Origin: an uncultured Bacteroidales bacterium
Lineage (GTDB): Bacteria; Bacteroidota; Bacteroidia; Bacteroidales; F082
Reading direction: 5' to 3'
DNA: 64,000 nt
Assembly (NCBI GenBank): GCA_946185535.1
Contig: CAMHJX010000013.1
Location: 1 to 64,000 of the forward strand
In this document: in pieces, positions 25,117 through 34,380 of the stretch
Layout: each line of letters starts with the position of its first letter
Numbering within the stretch: position 1 is the stretch's first letter
Translations under genes and position numbers: made by a program
The notes under the pieces: generated by a model
The model's input: the letters and a program-made list of their open reading frames with translations, nothing else
Databases searched by the model: none
What the model was told of the DNA's origin: nothing

Positions 25117-25412
25117 CCCAAGCTGAGGCACTTGACATCGTAAAGGAATACAAGCAAGTGATTGCGCCGCTTTTCGATGGCAAGGTCAAGGTGTATCTTT
25201 ACGGTTCCTACAGTAAGGGAAATCCCAACCCTTGGAGCGATATTGATGTTGCCGTCATCGTCCCCACCTTGGAAGGCGACTGGCTGAAACTATCCATTGC
25301 CCTCAACCGAAATGTGCGTAAAGTCAACCTTCGTATCGAACCCGTCCTGATGATGGAAGACCAATGGTCGCCGCTTTACGACGATGTGATGCAAACAGGT
25401 ATTGCTGTATAA
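25095..25412 (+). CDS. MNT-type nucleotidyltransferase, antitoxin of the HEPN pair
   Basis: The 105-residue protein has the minimal nucleotidyltransferase motif GSYSKGN-x4-SDIDVAVI, with the two metal-binding Asp. MNT proteins paired with HEPN toxins modify the toxin with AMP or guard it. It overlaps the HEPN gene by 22 bases, so both are on one transcript. It is intact although its partner is broken. Confidence 0.85.
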   Translation: MDTPKVLTQAEALDIVKEYKQVIAPLFDGKVKVYLYGSYSKGNPNPWSDIDVAVIVPTLEGDWLKLSIALNRNVRKVNLRIEPVLMMEDQWSPLYDDVMQTGIAV

Positions 25413-25421
25413 CCTCCTCTA

Positions 25422-28400
25422 TTACTTCCTATTCTCCTCCACCCACTTCCGAGCATTCACAAACGCCTCCATCCAAGGCGAGACTTCGTCGTTCTTGCGC
25501 TCGTCGGGATAGTAAGCCCACTGCCAAGGCAAGAAAGCACGCTCAAGGTGCGGCATCATGGCAAGATGGCGACCATCATTGGAACAGACCGCTGCCGTTG
25601 ACCAGTCGCTGCCGTTGGGGTTGCCTGGGTATTCGTCCTGACCGTAGCTCATCACAATCTTGTATTTATCGCGATAGCAGGGGAAGTAGAAGCGCCCCTC
25701 ACCATGGGCAATCCACACGCCGAGGCGGCGACCCGATAGCGACTTGAGCATCACGCTCTCGTTTTGGGCAATCTCCACATTAAGAAAACCAGACTCGAAC
25801 TTATGCGAGTCGTTGTGCATCATCACGGGGTGTTCCTCGTGGTCGGGATAGAGCAGGCCGAGTTCCATCATCAGCTGGCAGCCATTGCACACGCCAAGAC
25901 TGAGGGTGTCCTCACGAGCATAGAAGTCATCGAGGGCTTTCTTGGCCTTCTTATTATAAAGGAAGGCACCTGCCCAGCCTTTGGCCGAGCCCAGCACGTC
26001 GGAGTTGGAGAAACCTCCGATGAAGGCAATCATATTCACATCTTTGAGGTCTTCGCGGCCTGTGGCAAGGTCAGTCATGGTAACGTCACGTACGTCGAAG
26101 CCAGCGAGATACAGGGCGTAGGCCATCTCACGGTCGCACTGGCAGCCCTTCTCGCGGATGATGGCCGCGTTGATGCCCGTGGGCTTGCGGCGATGCATGT
26201 CGATGCCGAGGCTGGCAGCAGTGCCAGTGAAGTTTCTACCAAAGCTATAGTGCAGATACTGTTTCTTGTAGTTCATGAAACGCTCCATGGCCTTGCGTGG
26301 ACCGCTCTGCTTGCAATCAAGCAGATACGACGACTTGAACCAAATGTCGCGCAACTCGTCGATGTCAAAGATATAGTTATGTTCGGCATGCAGGATGTTG
26401 ACCTGACGCTTGGCTTGAGGCTTGCCTATCATCTTGAAGGTGATGCCCAGCTCGCGTAACATACGGTTAGCGATGCCGTCGTTGGAGACTTGGATGACCA
26501 CCGAAGGCTTCTCGCAGAACAACACGGCCATCAAGTCGTCCTTGTCGAAAGCACTGAGGTCGAGGTTCATGCCGTAAGTTGTGTTCGCGAAGTTCATCTC
26601 CAACAACGTGGTAATCAAACCACCTGCCGACACATCATGACCTGCCAAGATGAGGTTGCTCTCAATGAGTTTCTGGATGGCATTGAAACACTTCTTGAAG
26701 TAGTTGACATTCTTCACGTCAGGCACAGCTTGACCGATGGCACCGATGCTCTGAGCAAAGCTGCTACCACCTAACTCAAAGCCATCCTTTGAGAAATCGA
26801 TGTAAAGAAGTTCTGTGTTCTCATCGGCCTTCATTACGGGACGAATGACCTGACGAATGTTCGAGACCTCGCCTGCAGCGGAAACGATGACCGTTCCAGG
26901 AGCGACGACCTTCTCACCATCGGGATACTTTTGGGTCATGGAGAGGCTGTCCTTGCCAGTCGGCACATTGATACCCAAAGCCACGCAATAGTCGCTCAAA
27001 GCTTTCACGGCTTCATAAAGACGAGCCGTTTCGCCTTCCTGCTTGGCAGGCCACATCCAGTTGGCGCTCAGCGAAACACCTTCAAGGTTACCTTCAATCG
27101 GAGCCCATAGAATATTGGTCAAAGCCTCGGAAACCGAAAGACGCGATGCGGCGGCCGGGTCAATGAGACCCGCTATCGGGGCATGGCCCAAAGCGGTGGC
27201 AATGCCTCGCCTTCCATTGTAGTCCAAGGCACTGATGCCGAGGTTACTCAAAGGCAATTGAATCTCGCCCACACACTGCTGCTGCGCCACACGACCCGTC
27301 ACGGAGCGGTCCACCTTATTGGTTAGCCAGTCTTTGCAGGCTACGGCTTCCATTTGCAGCACATTGTTGAGGTACTTGTGTATGTCGCGCTTGGTGTAAC
27401 TGATTTTCTTGAAATGATAAGGTTTGGTCTTGTCTTTCAAAATCGTCTTAGGTGCACTACCAAAGAAGTCGGAGATGGCCAAGTCGATGGGAGCCTTGCC
27501 TTTCTTGCGGACAAAACGCAGGCGCTCGTCGCCAGTCACCTCGCCCACTTCATAATACGGCGCCCGCTCGCGTTCGGCGGTCTCCTTGATGATGTCCTTG
27601 TCTTTCTTGTTGACCAACAAACCCATACGCTCCTGCGACTCGTTACCAATGATCTCCTTGTCGGAGAGCGTCGGGTCGCCAACGGGCAGGTTGTCGACAT
27701 AAACCACGCCACCAGCGTCCTCGATGAGCTCGCTAAGGCAGTTGAGGTGGCCGCCTGCACCGTGGTCGTGGATGCTGCGGATAGGGTTGAAGTCGCTTTC
27801 GGCCATCGCACGGATGACATTACTTACGCGCTTCTGCATCTCGGGATTGGCACGCTGCACGGCATTCAACTCAATGGCGTTGCTGTATTGACCTGTATCC
27901 ACGCTCGACACGGCACCGCCACCCATACCGATGCGGTAGTTGTCGCCACCGAGAACGATGATGACATCGCCCTCTTTGGGTTCCAATTTCTTGGCATCCT
28001 TCACCTTGGCGAAGCCGATGCCGCCAGCCAGCATGATGACCTTGTCGTAACCCAAAGTTTCTTTCTCGCTGTGCTCAAAGGTCAGTAAGCTGCCGTTGAT
28101 GAGCGGTTGTCCGAACTTGTTGCCAAAGTCAGAGGCTCCGTTTGAGGCTTTGATAAGGATTTCCTCAGGGGTCTGATAAAGCCATTTGCGCGGCTCGATA
28201 TCCTTTTCCCATTCACGGCCTTGCTCCGTGCGGGGATAAGAAGTCATGTAAACGGCAGTCCCAGCCAAAGGCAAGCTACCTTGGCCGCCGGCCAAGCGGT
28301 CGCGGATTTCGCCACCGCTACCCGTGGCTGCACCGTTGAAGGGCTCCACGGTTGTCGGGAAGTTATGTGTTTCGGCTTTCAGCGAAATCACCGTCTCAAT

Positions 28401-29111
28401 AGGCTTGATTTGGAAGGCCGAGGGCTTGTTAGGCTCGGCGGGAGCGAACTGTTCCACCTTAGGACCGAGGATGAAGGCCACGTTGTCCTTGTAGGCTGAC
28501 ACGAGGCGGTTGGGGTTCATCTTCGAGGTCTTCTTGATGAGGGCAAAGAGCGTGTTGGGCATCGGTTTGCCATCGATGACGAAAGTGCCGTTGAAGATCT
28601 TATGGCGACAGTGCTCCGAGTTAACTTGCGCAAAGCCATACACCTCACTGTCAGTGAGTTTGCGTCCAATCTTTGCGGATATGCCTTTCAGATACTCCAC
28701 CTCATCCGAGCTCATGGCAAGGCCTTCCTGCTGGTTGTAGGTCTCAATGTCATCGATGTATTTCAGCGGCTCAGGTTTGCGGTCGACGGAGAACACATTT
28801 TGGTCAAGGTTCTCGTAACGGTTTTGCAGCATTGGGTCGTAGGGAGCCTTCTTCGAGTCCACCTTTTGGAACTCCTCAATACGGATGATGCCTTTGATGC
28901 CCATGTTTTGGGTAATCTCGACGGCATTGGTGCTCCAAGGCGTAATCATCTCGCGACGTGGTCCGATGAAATGGCCTTTTATGGTGTCTTTTTCAATTCT
29001 TTCGGCATTACCGAAAAGCCAAGTGAGTTTGGAGATAGTTTCCTTTGAAAGCTCAGATTTGGAATCAACGGCTATAACCTTTTGATTATCAGATTGGAAA
29101 AAGCATATCAT
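25422..29111 (-). CDS. purL: Phosphoribosylformylglycinamidine synthase
   Basis: The 1,229-residue single-chain enzyme makes FGAM in purine synthesis. It has the N-terminal PurS-like part, a linker, two AIRS-type halves (SLKAETHNFPTTVEPFNGAATG, GAGGHLNCLSELIEDAGG, then GKDSLSMTQKY and LAGHDVSAGGL), and a C-terminal glutaminase with the nucleophile Cys in GVCNGCQLMMELG and the His of WIAHGEGRF. Length and order match the large-type PurL of Gram-negative bacteria. The start ATG at 29111 follows TATATTTG at 29150-29143. A rearranged fragment of this gene lies at 33945-34338. Confidence 0.96.
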   Translation of the reverse strand: MICFFQSDNQKVIAVDSKSELSKETISKLTWLFGNAERIEKDTIKGHFIGPRREMITPWSTNAVEITQNMGIKGIIRIEEFQKVDSKKAPYDPMLQNRYENLDQNVFSVDRKPEPLKYIDDIETYNQQEGLAMSSDEVEYLKGISAKIGRKLTDSEVYGFAQVNSEHCRHKIFNGTFVIDGKPMPNTLFALIKKTSKMNPNRLVSAYKDNVAFILGPKVEQFAPAEPNKPSAFQIKPIETVISLKAETHNFPTTVEPFNGAATGSGGEIRDRLAGGQGSLPLAGTAVYMTSYPRTEQGREWEKDIEPRKWLYQTPEEILIKASNGASDFGNKFGQPLINGSLLTFEHSEKETLGYDKVIMLAGGIGFAKVKDAKKLEPKEGDVIIVLGGDNYRIGMGGGAVSSVDTGQYSNAIELNAVQRANPEMQKRVSNVIRAMAESDFNPIRSIHDHGAGGHLNCLSELIEDAGGVVYVDNLPVGDPTLSDKEIIGNESQERMGLLVNKKDKDIIKETAERERAPYYEVGEVTGDERLRFVRKKGKAPIDLAISDFFGSAPKTILKDKTKPYHFKKISYTKRDIHKYLNNVLQMEAVACKDWLTNKVDRSVTGRVAQQQCVGEIQLPLSNLGISALDYNGRRGIATALGHAPIAGLIDPAAASRLSVSEALTNILWAPIEGNLEGVSLSANWMWPAKQEGETARLYEAVKALSDYCVALGINVPTGKDSLSMTQKYPDGEKVVAPGTVIVSAAGEVSNIRQVIRPVMKADENTELLYIDFSKDGFELGGSSFAQSIGAIGQAVPDVKNVNYFKKCFNAIQKLIESNLILAGHDVSAGGLITTLLEMNFANTTYGMNLDLSAFDKDDLMAVLFCEKPSVVIQVSNDGIANRMLRELGITFKMIGKPQAKRQVNILHAEHNYIFDIDELRDIWFKSSYLLDCKQSGPRKAMERFMNYKKQYLHYSFGRNFTGTAASLGIDMHRRKPTGINAAIIREKGCQCDREMAYALYLAGFDVRDVTMTDLATGREDLKDVNMIAFIGGFSNSDVLGSAKGWAGAFLYNKKAKKALDDFYAREDTLSLGVCNGCQLMMELGLLYPDHEEHPVMMHNDSHKFESGFLNVEIAQNESVMLKSLSGRRLGVWIAHGEGRFYFPCYRDKYKIVMSYGQDEYPGNPNGSDWSTAAVCSNDGRHLAMMPHLERAFLPWQWAYYPDERKNDEVSPWMEAFVNARKWVEENRK

Positions 29112-29142
29112 AATGCCTGCATTTTTAGGATTTGAACGCCTG

Positions 29143-29150
29143 CAAATATA
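29143..29150 (-). promoter_or_regulatory. -7 box of purL
   Basis: TATATTTG on the minus strand, identical to the queA box, lies 31 bases from the start. Confidence 0.6.
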
Positions 29151-29541
29151 GGGGATTTATCTGTAGGTTTTTATTATTCTTTATCAACAATTAGAATTTT
29201 TCCCAAAATTCGTATGGCCTATTCCTTTTTTCCCTATTTTTGCCCGTGCCAAGCCGAGAGAAAATGGCATGGCCAGAGAAAGCGCATTCTTCGCTTTGTT
29301 CCTCAACGGTGAATCTGGACAATTCGCATGAATAACGAGGAATAATGGGCTGATGAATGTTTTCGCTGTTGTGTTAGTGTATAATATTTTGCTTAACATA
29401 AACAGCGGAGCATTACCATATCCGTTATTTTGTTATTCTTGGGAGTCCAGACCCATCCGTTGGAAATAAGGATAAGTTTGGGAGGCTCCGCTCTGTTTAC
29501 CATTTAAAGACACGCCTTTTGATCCGAAGGGTAAACAAAAC
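29151..29541. other. Long leader region of the surface-adhesin operon
   Basis: No gene is supported in this stretch. On the plus strand TATTTTTG at 29235-29242 could start a transcript with a leader of about 290 bases before the adhesin gene. The leader holds a short hairpin (AAAGCG/CGCTTT near 29280-29300) and a longer imperfect one (AACAGCGGAGC near 29400 with GCTCCGCTCTGTT near 29488). The leader may be regulated, but this is inference. Confidence 0.4.
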
Positions 29542-32412
29542 ATGAAGGTTTTTTCTATGGAAAACAAAAACATACGAATTAAGAGTATTTGGAGCACTAC
29601 ACTTATTATCTTATTTTTATTTCTAAATACTTTGAGTTGCGAAAAGCTATATGCGCAGCTCATAGTGACAGAAACTTCAGCTTTGAATGGCTGGACTGCA
29701 GATTCATTGGTTAGGAACATCCTATTGGATGATTATGGTATTATCATTTCCAATGCAAAATTCAATGGCTCCACAGGAATCATCGAATGTAACAATATTG
29801 GAATATTTGAGACAGGTAGTGAAGATACTGGCCTCGGTATAGCATCTGGCTTAATCCTTGCCTCTGGAGGTGTGGATGTTGCTATAGGTCCAAATAATGA
29901 TAATGGCGCAATGGTTCCCACAAGATGTGGAGACTTTTTTGATGATGATTTAGCTTCTATTGCCTCCGGACCCACAAATGATGTCGCCGTACTTGAGTTT
30001 GACTTCATCCCATTGGATAATATGGTAACATTTAATTATGTTTTTGGTTCCGAAGAATATATGGAATTTGTCGGTTCACAATATAATGATGTATTTGGTT
30101 TCTTTATAGAAGGAATTAATCCAACTGGAGGATATTACGACCATCAGAACATAGCATTGATACCTGGAACCACAGAAGTCGTTAGCATAAATACTGTGAA
30201 CAATCATCATAGTTCAAGATATTACATTGACAATCAACCTGATAGCATAACCAATCAACCACCCTTTAATTATATACAATTTGACGGATTTACGGCTTTG
30301 ATGGGTGTGAGCTTACCTGTAGTGCCGATGTCGAATTATCATATCAAAATGGCAATTTGTGATGTCTCTGACCATAGTTTAGATTCGGGAGTGTTTTTAG
30401 AGGCACACAGTTTTAGCACCAATTTCTCGTATGATATGATGATTGATGATTGGTCATACTTGGAAATTCCAGAGAATCATTATTTTTGCACCAATCAAGG
30501 CATAGAATTTAATACTGTGACGACTTGGAATTATGATAATGTGACGTGGTATTTCGGCGATGGCACATCAGCACAAGGAGAACAGGTCACACATGCTTAT
30601 AATGATGAGGGGATTTACACTGTAACAAATGTACTTCATAATCCTCACAGGGAAACAGATTCACTTTTCCTTACCACCGAAATTGAAGTCAGAGGGCTTG
30701 TTTCAAAAGAGTATGTCACAGCATGTAACAGTTTTGATTGGTTTGGAACTAACTATACAGAGAGCGGTACATATACTTATTCTATCCAAACACCCGATGC
30801 TTGCGACAGTACCTTCATACTGATTCTTACCATAGACCATGATGTTCAAAGCGACACAACTGCTTTTGTGTGCGAGGAGTTCATTTGGTACGGGCAAACA
30901 TACACGGAAACTGGTCGGTATGAACACATGCTTCACACAGTAGCAGGCTGTGACAGTTTAATAGTCCTTGAATTGGAAATAGGAGAAAACTACAGTTCCG
31001 AAGAAACTGCCACGGCATGCAACAGTTTTTATTGGCATGGCAACACTTATACCGAAGATGGAATTTACACCGTTCAAGTTCAAAATTCTGCAGGATGCGA
31101 CAGCACTTTTGTGCTGAATCTGACCCTTGGTCATGATACCCAAAGTGACACAACAGCCTTAGTGTGCGAGGAATTCATTTGGTACGGGCAAACATACACG
31201 GAAACTGGTCAGTATGAACACATGCTTCACACAGCATTGGGATGTGACAGTTTAGTTATACTAAATCTCAACGTGGGTGACATTTCAAATGTTGAAGAAA
31301 ATATTACTGCTTGCAACAGTTATTGGTGGCGAGGAAACACCTACTCACAGGGAGGTACCTATACAGACATAGGCTACAATTCAGCTGGATGCGACACCAT
31401 TTTTACACTTAATCTAACCTTGGGGCATGATGCCGTAGGAGATACAACGGCAATAAACTGTGAACCTATCATTTGGTATGGCACAACTTATTCTGAAACG
31501 GGTGAATATACCCATCTACTACAAACTCCTCTTGGCTGTGACAGCCTACTTACCCTGCATCTTATGATAGGCAAAGAGCAAATTCATCCAGTGGAAAATG
31601 AAAAGACATGCGAAGATTCATTCACATGGCATGGAAATAGTTATACACAAAGTGGTGTATATTACGACACGATAGCCGGTATTGCAGGTTGCAACGATAT
31701 CTATGTACTTGACCTTACTATTTCTCAAGGCTATAACACCAGCTTCAACGAGACAATCTGCGACAGATATCCGTGGCCCTCAGCCTCAGGCGGCTATCTG
31801 ACCGAATCAGGTTATTATCAATACGAAGGCCTTTCACAGGATGGATGCGACAGCATTGTTGATTTGAACCTTACCGTGAATTACACACCAGGATTGAAGA
31901 TAGATGGTTTATCACAAGTGGCAATGACCACCGATTTTGGACCTTTTTATACATATTATGCCTTGGATACCATTGGAGTAGATTTCTGCTCTGTGATATG
32001 GTCATGCTCAAATCCAGAATGGGTAATAGTTCCAGTTGATGACTCTTATAAGTGCATGATCGCTCCAACAACCTTGGGTCAGGCCACATTGACTGCAGTT
32101 ACTCATTGTACAACAGGCTGCGATGCGGTCTGCACTTTTGAAATTAACTCTACTTATTATGATGTTGAAGAAAAAGAAGAAGACGGAGTGCTTTTATTCC
32201 CCAACCCAACCAACTCGCAATTTACCATACAAGCGCATCAATTGACACACATCAGAATGTTTGACAGCTACGGTCAGATATTGAAAGACATCCACACCAA
32301 AATTGCAGAAACCGTGACAATCAATGTGAACGACTTATCCCAAGGTGTCTATTTTGCGGAAATCACTACAGAAAGAGGTCGTACAATCAAACATCTAATC
32401 ATCTTGAGATGA
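29542..32412 (+). CDS. T9SS-exported repeat adhesin (choice-of-anchor L, PKD, eight Cys repeats)
   Basis: The 956-residue protein has a signal peptide, then a choice-of-anchor L domain (about 50-270; FDFIPLDNMVTFNYVFGSEEY), a PKD domain near 325-385 (VTWYFGDGTS), and eight repeats of about 48 residues (391-780) with a CNSF..W.G..YTE.G.Y core and a GCDS..L.L.(T/I) end. Two alternating repeat types (ACNSFYWHGNTY and VCEEFIWYGQTY) suggest duplication as pairs. The end (881-956; LLFPNPTNSQFTI) is a T9SS type A sorting domain. It resembles SprB-like gliding or attachment proteins. The start may instead be the ATG five codons later. The gene is AT-richer than its surroundings and overlaps the next gene by 4 bp. 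Confidence 0.85.
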   Translation: MKVFSMENKNIRIKSIWSTTLIILFLFLNTLSCEKLYAQLIVTETSALNGWTADSLVRNILLDDYGIIISNAKFNGSTGIIECNNIGIFETGSEDTGLGIASGLILASGGVDVAIGPNNDNGAMVPTRCGDFFDDDLASIASGPTNDVAVLEFDFIPLDNMVTFNYVFGSEEYMEFVGSQYNDVFGFFIEGINPTGGYYDHQNIALIPGTTEVVSINTVNNHHSSRYYIDNQPDSITNQPPFNYIQFDGFTALMGVSLPVVPMSNYHIKMAICDVSDHSLDSGVFLEAHSFSTNFSYDMMIDDWSYLEIPENHYFCTNQGIEFNTVTTWNYDNVTWYFGDGTSAQGEQVTHAYNDEGIYTVTNVLHNPHRETDSLFLTTEIEVRGLVSKEYVTACNSFDWFGTNYTESGTYTYSIQTPDACDSTFILILTIDHDVQSDTTAFVCEEFIWYGQTYTETGRYEHMLHTVAGCDSLIVLELEIGENYSSEETATACNSFYWHGNTYTEDGIYTVQVQNSAGCDSTFVLNLTLGHDTQSDTTALVCEEFIWYGQTYTETGQYEHMLHTALGCDSLVILNLNVGDISNVEENITACNSYWWRGNTYSQGGTYTDIGYNSAGCDTIFTLNLTLGHDAVGDTTAINCEPIIWYGTTYSETGEYTHLLQTPLGCDSLLTLHLMIGKEQIHPVENEKTCEDSFTWHGNSYTQSGVYYDTIAGIAGCNDIYVLDLTISQGYNTSFNETICDRYPWPSASGGYLTESGYYQYEGLSQDGCDSIVDLNLTVNYTPGLKIDGLSQVAMTTDFGPFYTYYALDTIGVDFCSVIWSCSNPEWVIVPVDDSYKCMIAPTTLGQATLTAVTHCTTGCDAVCTFEINSTYYDVEEKEEDGVLLFPNPTNSQFTIQAHQLTHIRMFDSYGQILKDIHTKIAETVTINVNDLSQGVYFAEITTERGRTIKHLIILR

Positions 32413-33077
32413 AAACTACAATAAAAAAAACAGCATATCTCATTTACATAACAGGAATGCTTCTTGGATTGTCAAATTGTCAGAAAACAGTTGAAGATGG
32501 AGAATCGGTGATTTTGTTAGGTAAAGAAAGCTATGTTGTCCCGTTAGCAGAAATGATTCCTGATACATTACAGACTGTGTTTCTAAGTCATTTTGGAAAT
32601 ATGCAAGAAGGATATATCCCACCCAATATTGAAGGGGAATATGTGATAAGTAGAAAGCAATTCTGCTACGCAAACCTTATTCCTCTTCATGACGATCAAG
32701 ATATGCATCTACGAATCACCAACCAACACAACCGAGTGGCAAATGTCGAATTCTACGAATATGGCACTGTATGTACCGACACGGCCAATATTATGGGCTC
32801 TGGACAAAAATTCACCCTGTATTTAACAGAAGATAGGGAAACCGAGTTTTTCGGTGCCCATTGTATATATACACGATGTGTTATCATAAGCGGAGAGAAG
32901 ACAGATTGTGGCATTAAGGATTTGCGTTTCGGAAACATTATTCTGGAAGCCAGGGAAAGTGATAATCCATATATCAGTGCATTCATTCCTGGCATGTACT
33001 TTATTTATAAGGATGAAGATGGATTGTCAGAAAACTGCGACTGGTTTGACCATCAAACAGAAGGAGGGCGACAATGA
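32409..33077 (+). CDS. Lipoprotein of the adhesin operon
   Basis: The 222-residue protein begins MKTTIKKTAYLIYITGMLLGLSNC, a type II signal peptide with lipobox LSNC (C24). The mature part is beta-rich with several Cys and no recognised family. It starts inside the stop of the adhesin gene and overlaps the following barrel gene by 4 bp (both ATGA), so three proteins are made from one tightly coupled transcript. It may anchor or help the exported adhesin; this is inference. Confidence 0.78.
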   Translation: MKTTIKKTAYLIYITGMLLGLSNCQKTVEDGESVILLGKESYVVPLAEMIPDTLQTVFLSHFGNMQEGYIPPNIEGEYVISRKQFCYANLIPLHDDQDMHLRITNQHNRVANVEFYEYGTVCTDTANIMGSGQKFTLYLTEDRETEFFGAHCIYTRCVIISGEKTDCGIKDLRFGNIILEARESDNPYISAFIPGMYFIYKDEDGLSENCDWFDHQTEGGRQ

Positions 33078-33892
33078 ACAAGTACTTTACAGTATTAGTC
33101 CTGTTGTTAGTCATAACTTGCAACTTCATGGAGGCTAAAAATCCATATTATCCAACAAGAACTCGCGATGAAGCCAAAATAAACAATGGTGTCATATTTG
33201 GTATAAAAGGAGGATTGAATTGCCCTCGACTATACTATACCAATAGCTATTTGACCGATTTGCCCCACGACTTCATGATGGGCGTTTCAGCAAGTACTTT
33301 TGTAGAGTTTCCTTTTCTCAAAATAATTGCCATTGCTCCAGAATTCAACTACCAGCAAAGAGGCGGTACCACATCATATATTTATGAAGAAATTTATAAT
33401 GTCAGTTATAGAGTTGAGGCTTATTATGTTTCACTCCGTGCCCCTTTTATCTGTTATATTCCAGCCTCCAAAACAGTAAGACCTTATCTGTTTGTGGCTC
33501 CTGATGCGGGATATGTTACCAGCGGAAGAATTTCGTTATCACAGCCTGAATTGGATATCGAAGGCAGCGAAATCAGGCTCAACAATTCCAACATCAATCG
33601 TTACTATTTAGGTTTGTTGGGAGGCGCTGGAATCCGTATGAATATTCCGTTGAGAGGTTTTACTATGGTCATCAAGACCGATGCAGCAATTAATTTTGGT
33701 TTCATAGACACCTTCTCTGAATCAGAGCATCAAGAAACTGCCACATCCACAAATGTCCATGCGTATAATCATCAAGGTAAACGGTATTCACGAGGTTTGG
33801 AAATCCACCTCGGTATAGGCTTTATTCGCAACAAGGAAGATGATGTTTGTGGCCATTTCAACTCATATCACCCAAAGCATATTAGATACTGA
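33074..33892 (+). CDS. Outer-membrane beta-barrel protein of the adhesin operon
   Basis: The 272-residue protein has an N-terminal signal sequence and then alternating strands typical of an OmpX/PorT-like barrel: GIKGGLNCPRLYY, VEFPFLKIIAIAPEFNYQQRGG, VSLRAPFICYI, PYLFVAPDAGYV, YYLGLLGGAGIRM and the final LEIHLGIGFI. It is the last gene of the coupled operon. With the adhesin and lipoprotein it could form a surface complex, as in SprB/SprC/SprD-type loci; that link is by analogy only. Confidence 0.78.
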   Translation: MNKYFTVLVLLLVITCNFMEAKNPYYPTRTRDEAKINNGVIFGIKGGLNCPRLYYTNSYLTDLPHDFMMGVSASTFVEFPFLKIIAIAPEFNYQQRGGTTSYIYEEIYNVSYRVEAYYVSLRAPFICYIPASKTVRPYLFVAPDAGYVTSGRISLSQPELDIEGSEIRLNNSNINRYYLGLLGGAGIRMNIPLRGFTMVIKTDAAINFGFIDTFSESEHQETATSTNVHAYNHQGKRYSRGLEIHLGIGFIRNKEDDVCGHFNSYHPKHIRY

Positions 33893-33944
33893 CAGAACAC
33901 TCTCCTCACCACACATCCTAAAAGCAGAAACTCATTTCGCTTGG

Positions 33945-34338
33945 TCGGTTTTCATCACCAAACGCACCACTTGCCGAATGTTCGAAACCCCACCCGTAGC
34001 AGAAACGAAGACCGTTCCAGGAGCGGCGACCTTCTCACCATTTGGTTATTTCTGGGTAATCGAAAGGCTGTCTTTGCCCGTCAGCACGTTGATGCCCAAG
34101 GTCACGCAATAGTCACTCAAAACCTTCACGGCTTTTAAGAGACGGGCTGTCTCGCCTTCCTGTTTGGCAGGCCACATCCAGTTGGCGCTCAGCGAGACGC
34201 CTTCGAGGTTGCCTGCAATAGGAGCATGGCCCAAAGCAATGGCGATACCACGCTTGCCGTTGTAGTCCAAGGCACTGATGCCGAGGTTACTCAAAGGCAG
34301 ACCTTCCAGCTGGTTGTAAGCCTCGATGTCATCGATAT
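33945..34338 (-). pseudogene. Rearranged purL fragment
   Basis: The stretch is a diverged copy of pieces of the purL gene 7 kb away, in the same orientation. Segment A (33945-34209) matches purL 26830-27095, segment B (34210-34299) matches about 27166-27259, and segment C (34300-34338) matches 28721-28758. Between A and B 25 codons are lost in frame, at a short direct repeat (ATCGGAGC / ATCGGGGC in intact purL). Thirty-two bases at 34164-34195 equal 27043-27074 exactly. An 82-codon open frame remains but cannot make an active enzyme. Confidence 0.85.
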
Positions 34339-34380
34339 GATAGTGGAATTATTGGAAAAATGTTTGCGGTATAGGATAAT

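Noticed and set aside
29380-29470. Possible fifth copy of the 26-bp motif before the repeat adhesin (GTTATTTTG near 29424)
   Set aside because: GTTATT is present twice but no GCACC follows at the fixed distance.
34046-34294. 82-codon frame resembling PurL as a functional gene
   Set aside because: It covers only a small internal part of PurL with a 25-codon loss, so it is a gene fragment.
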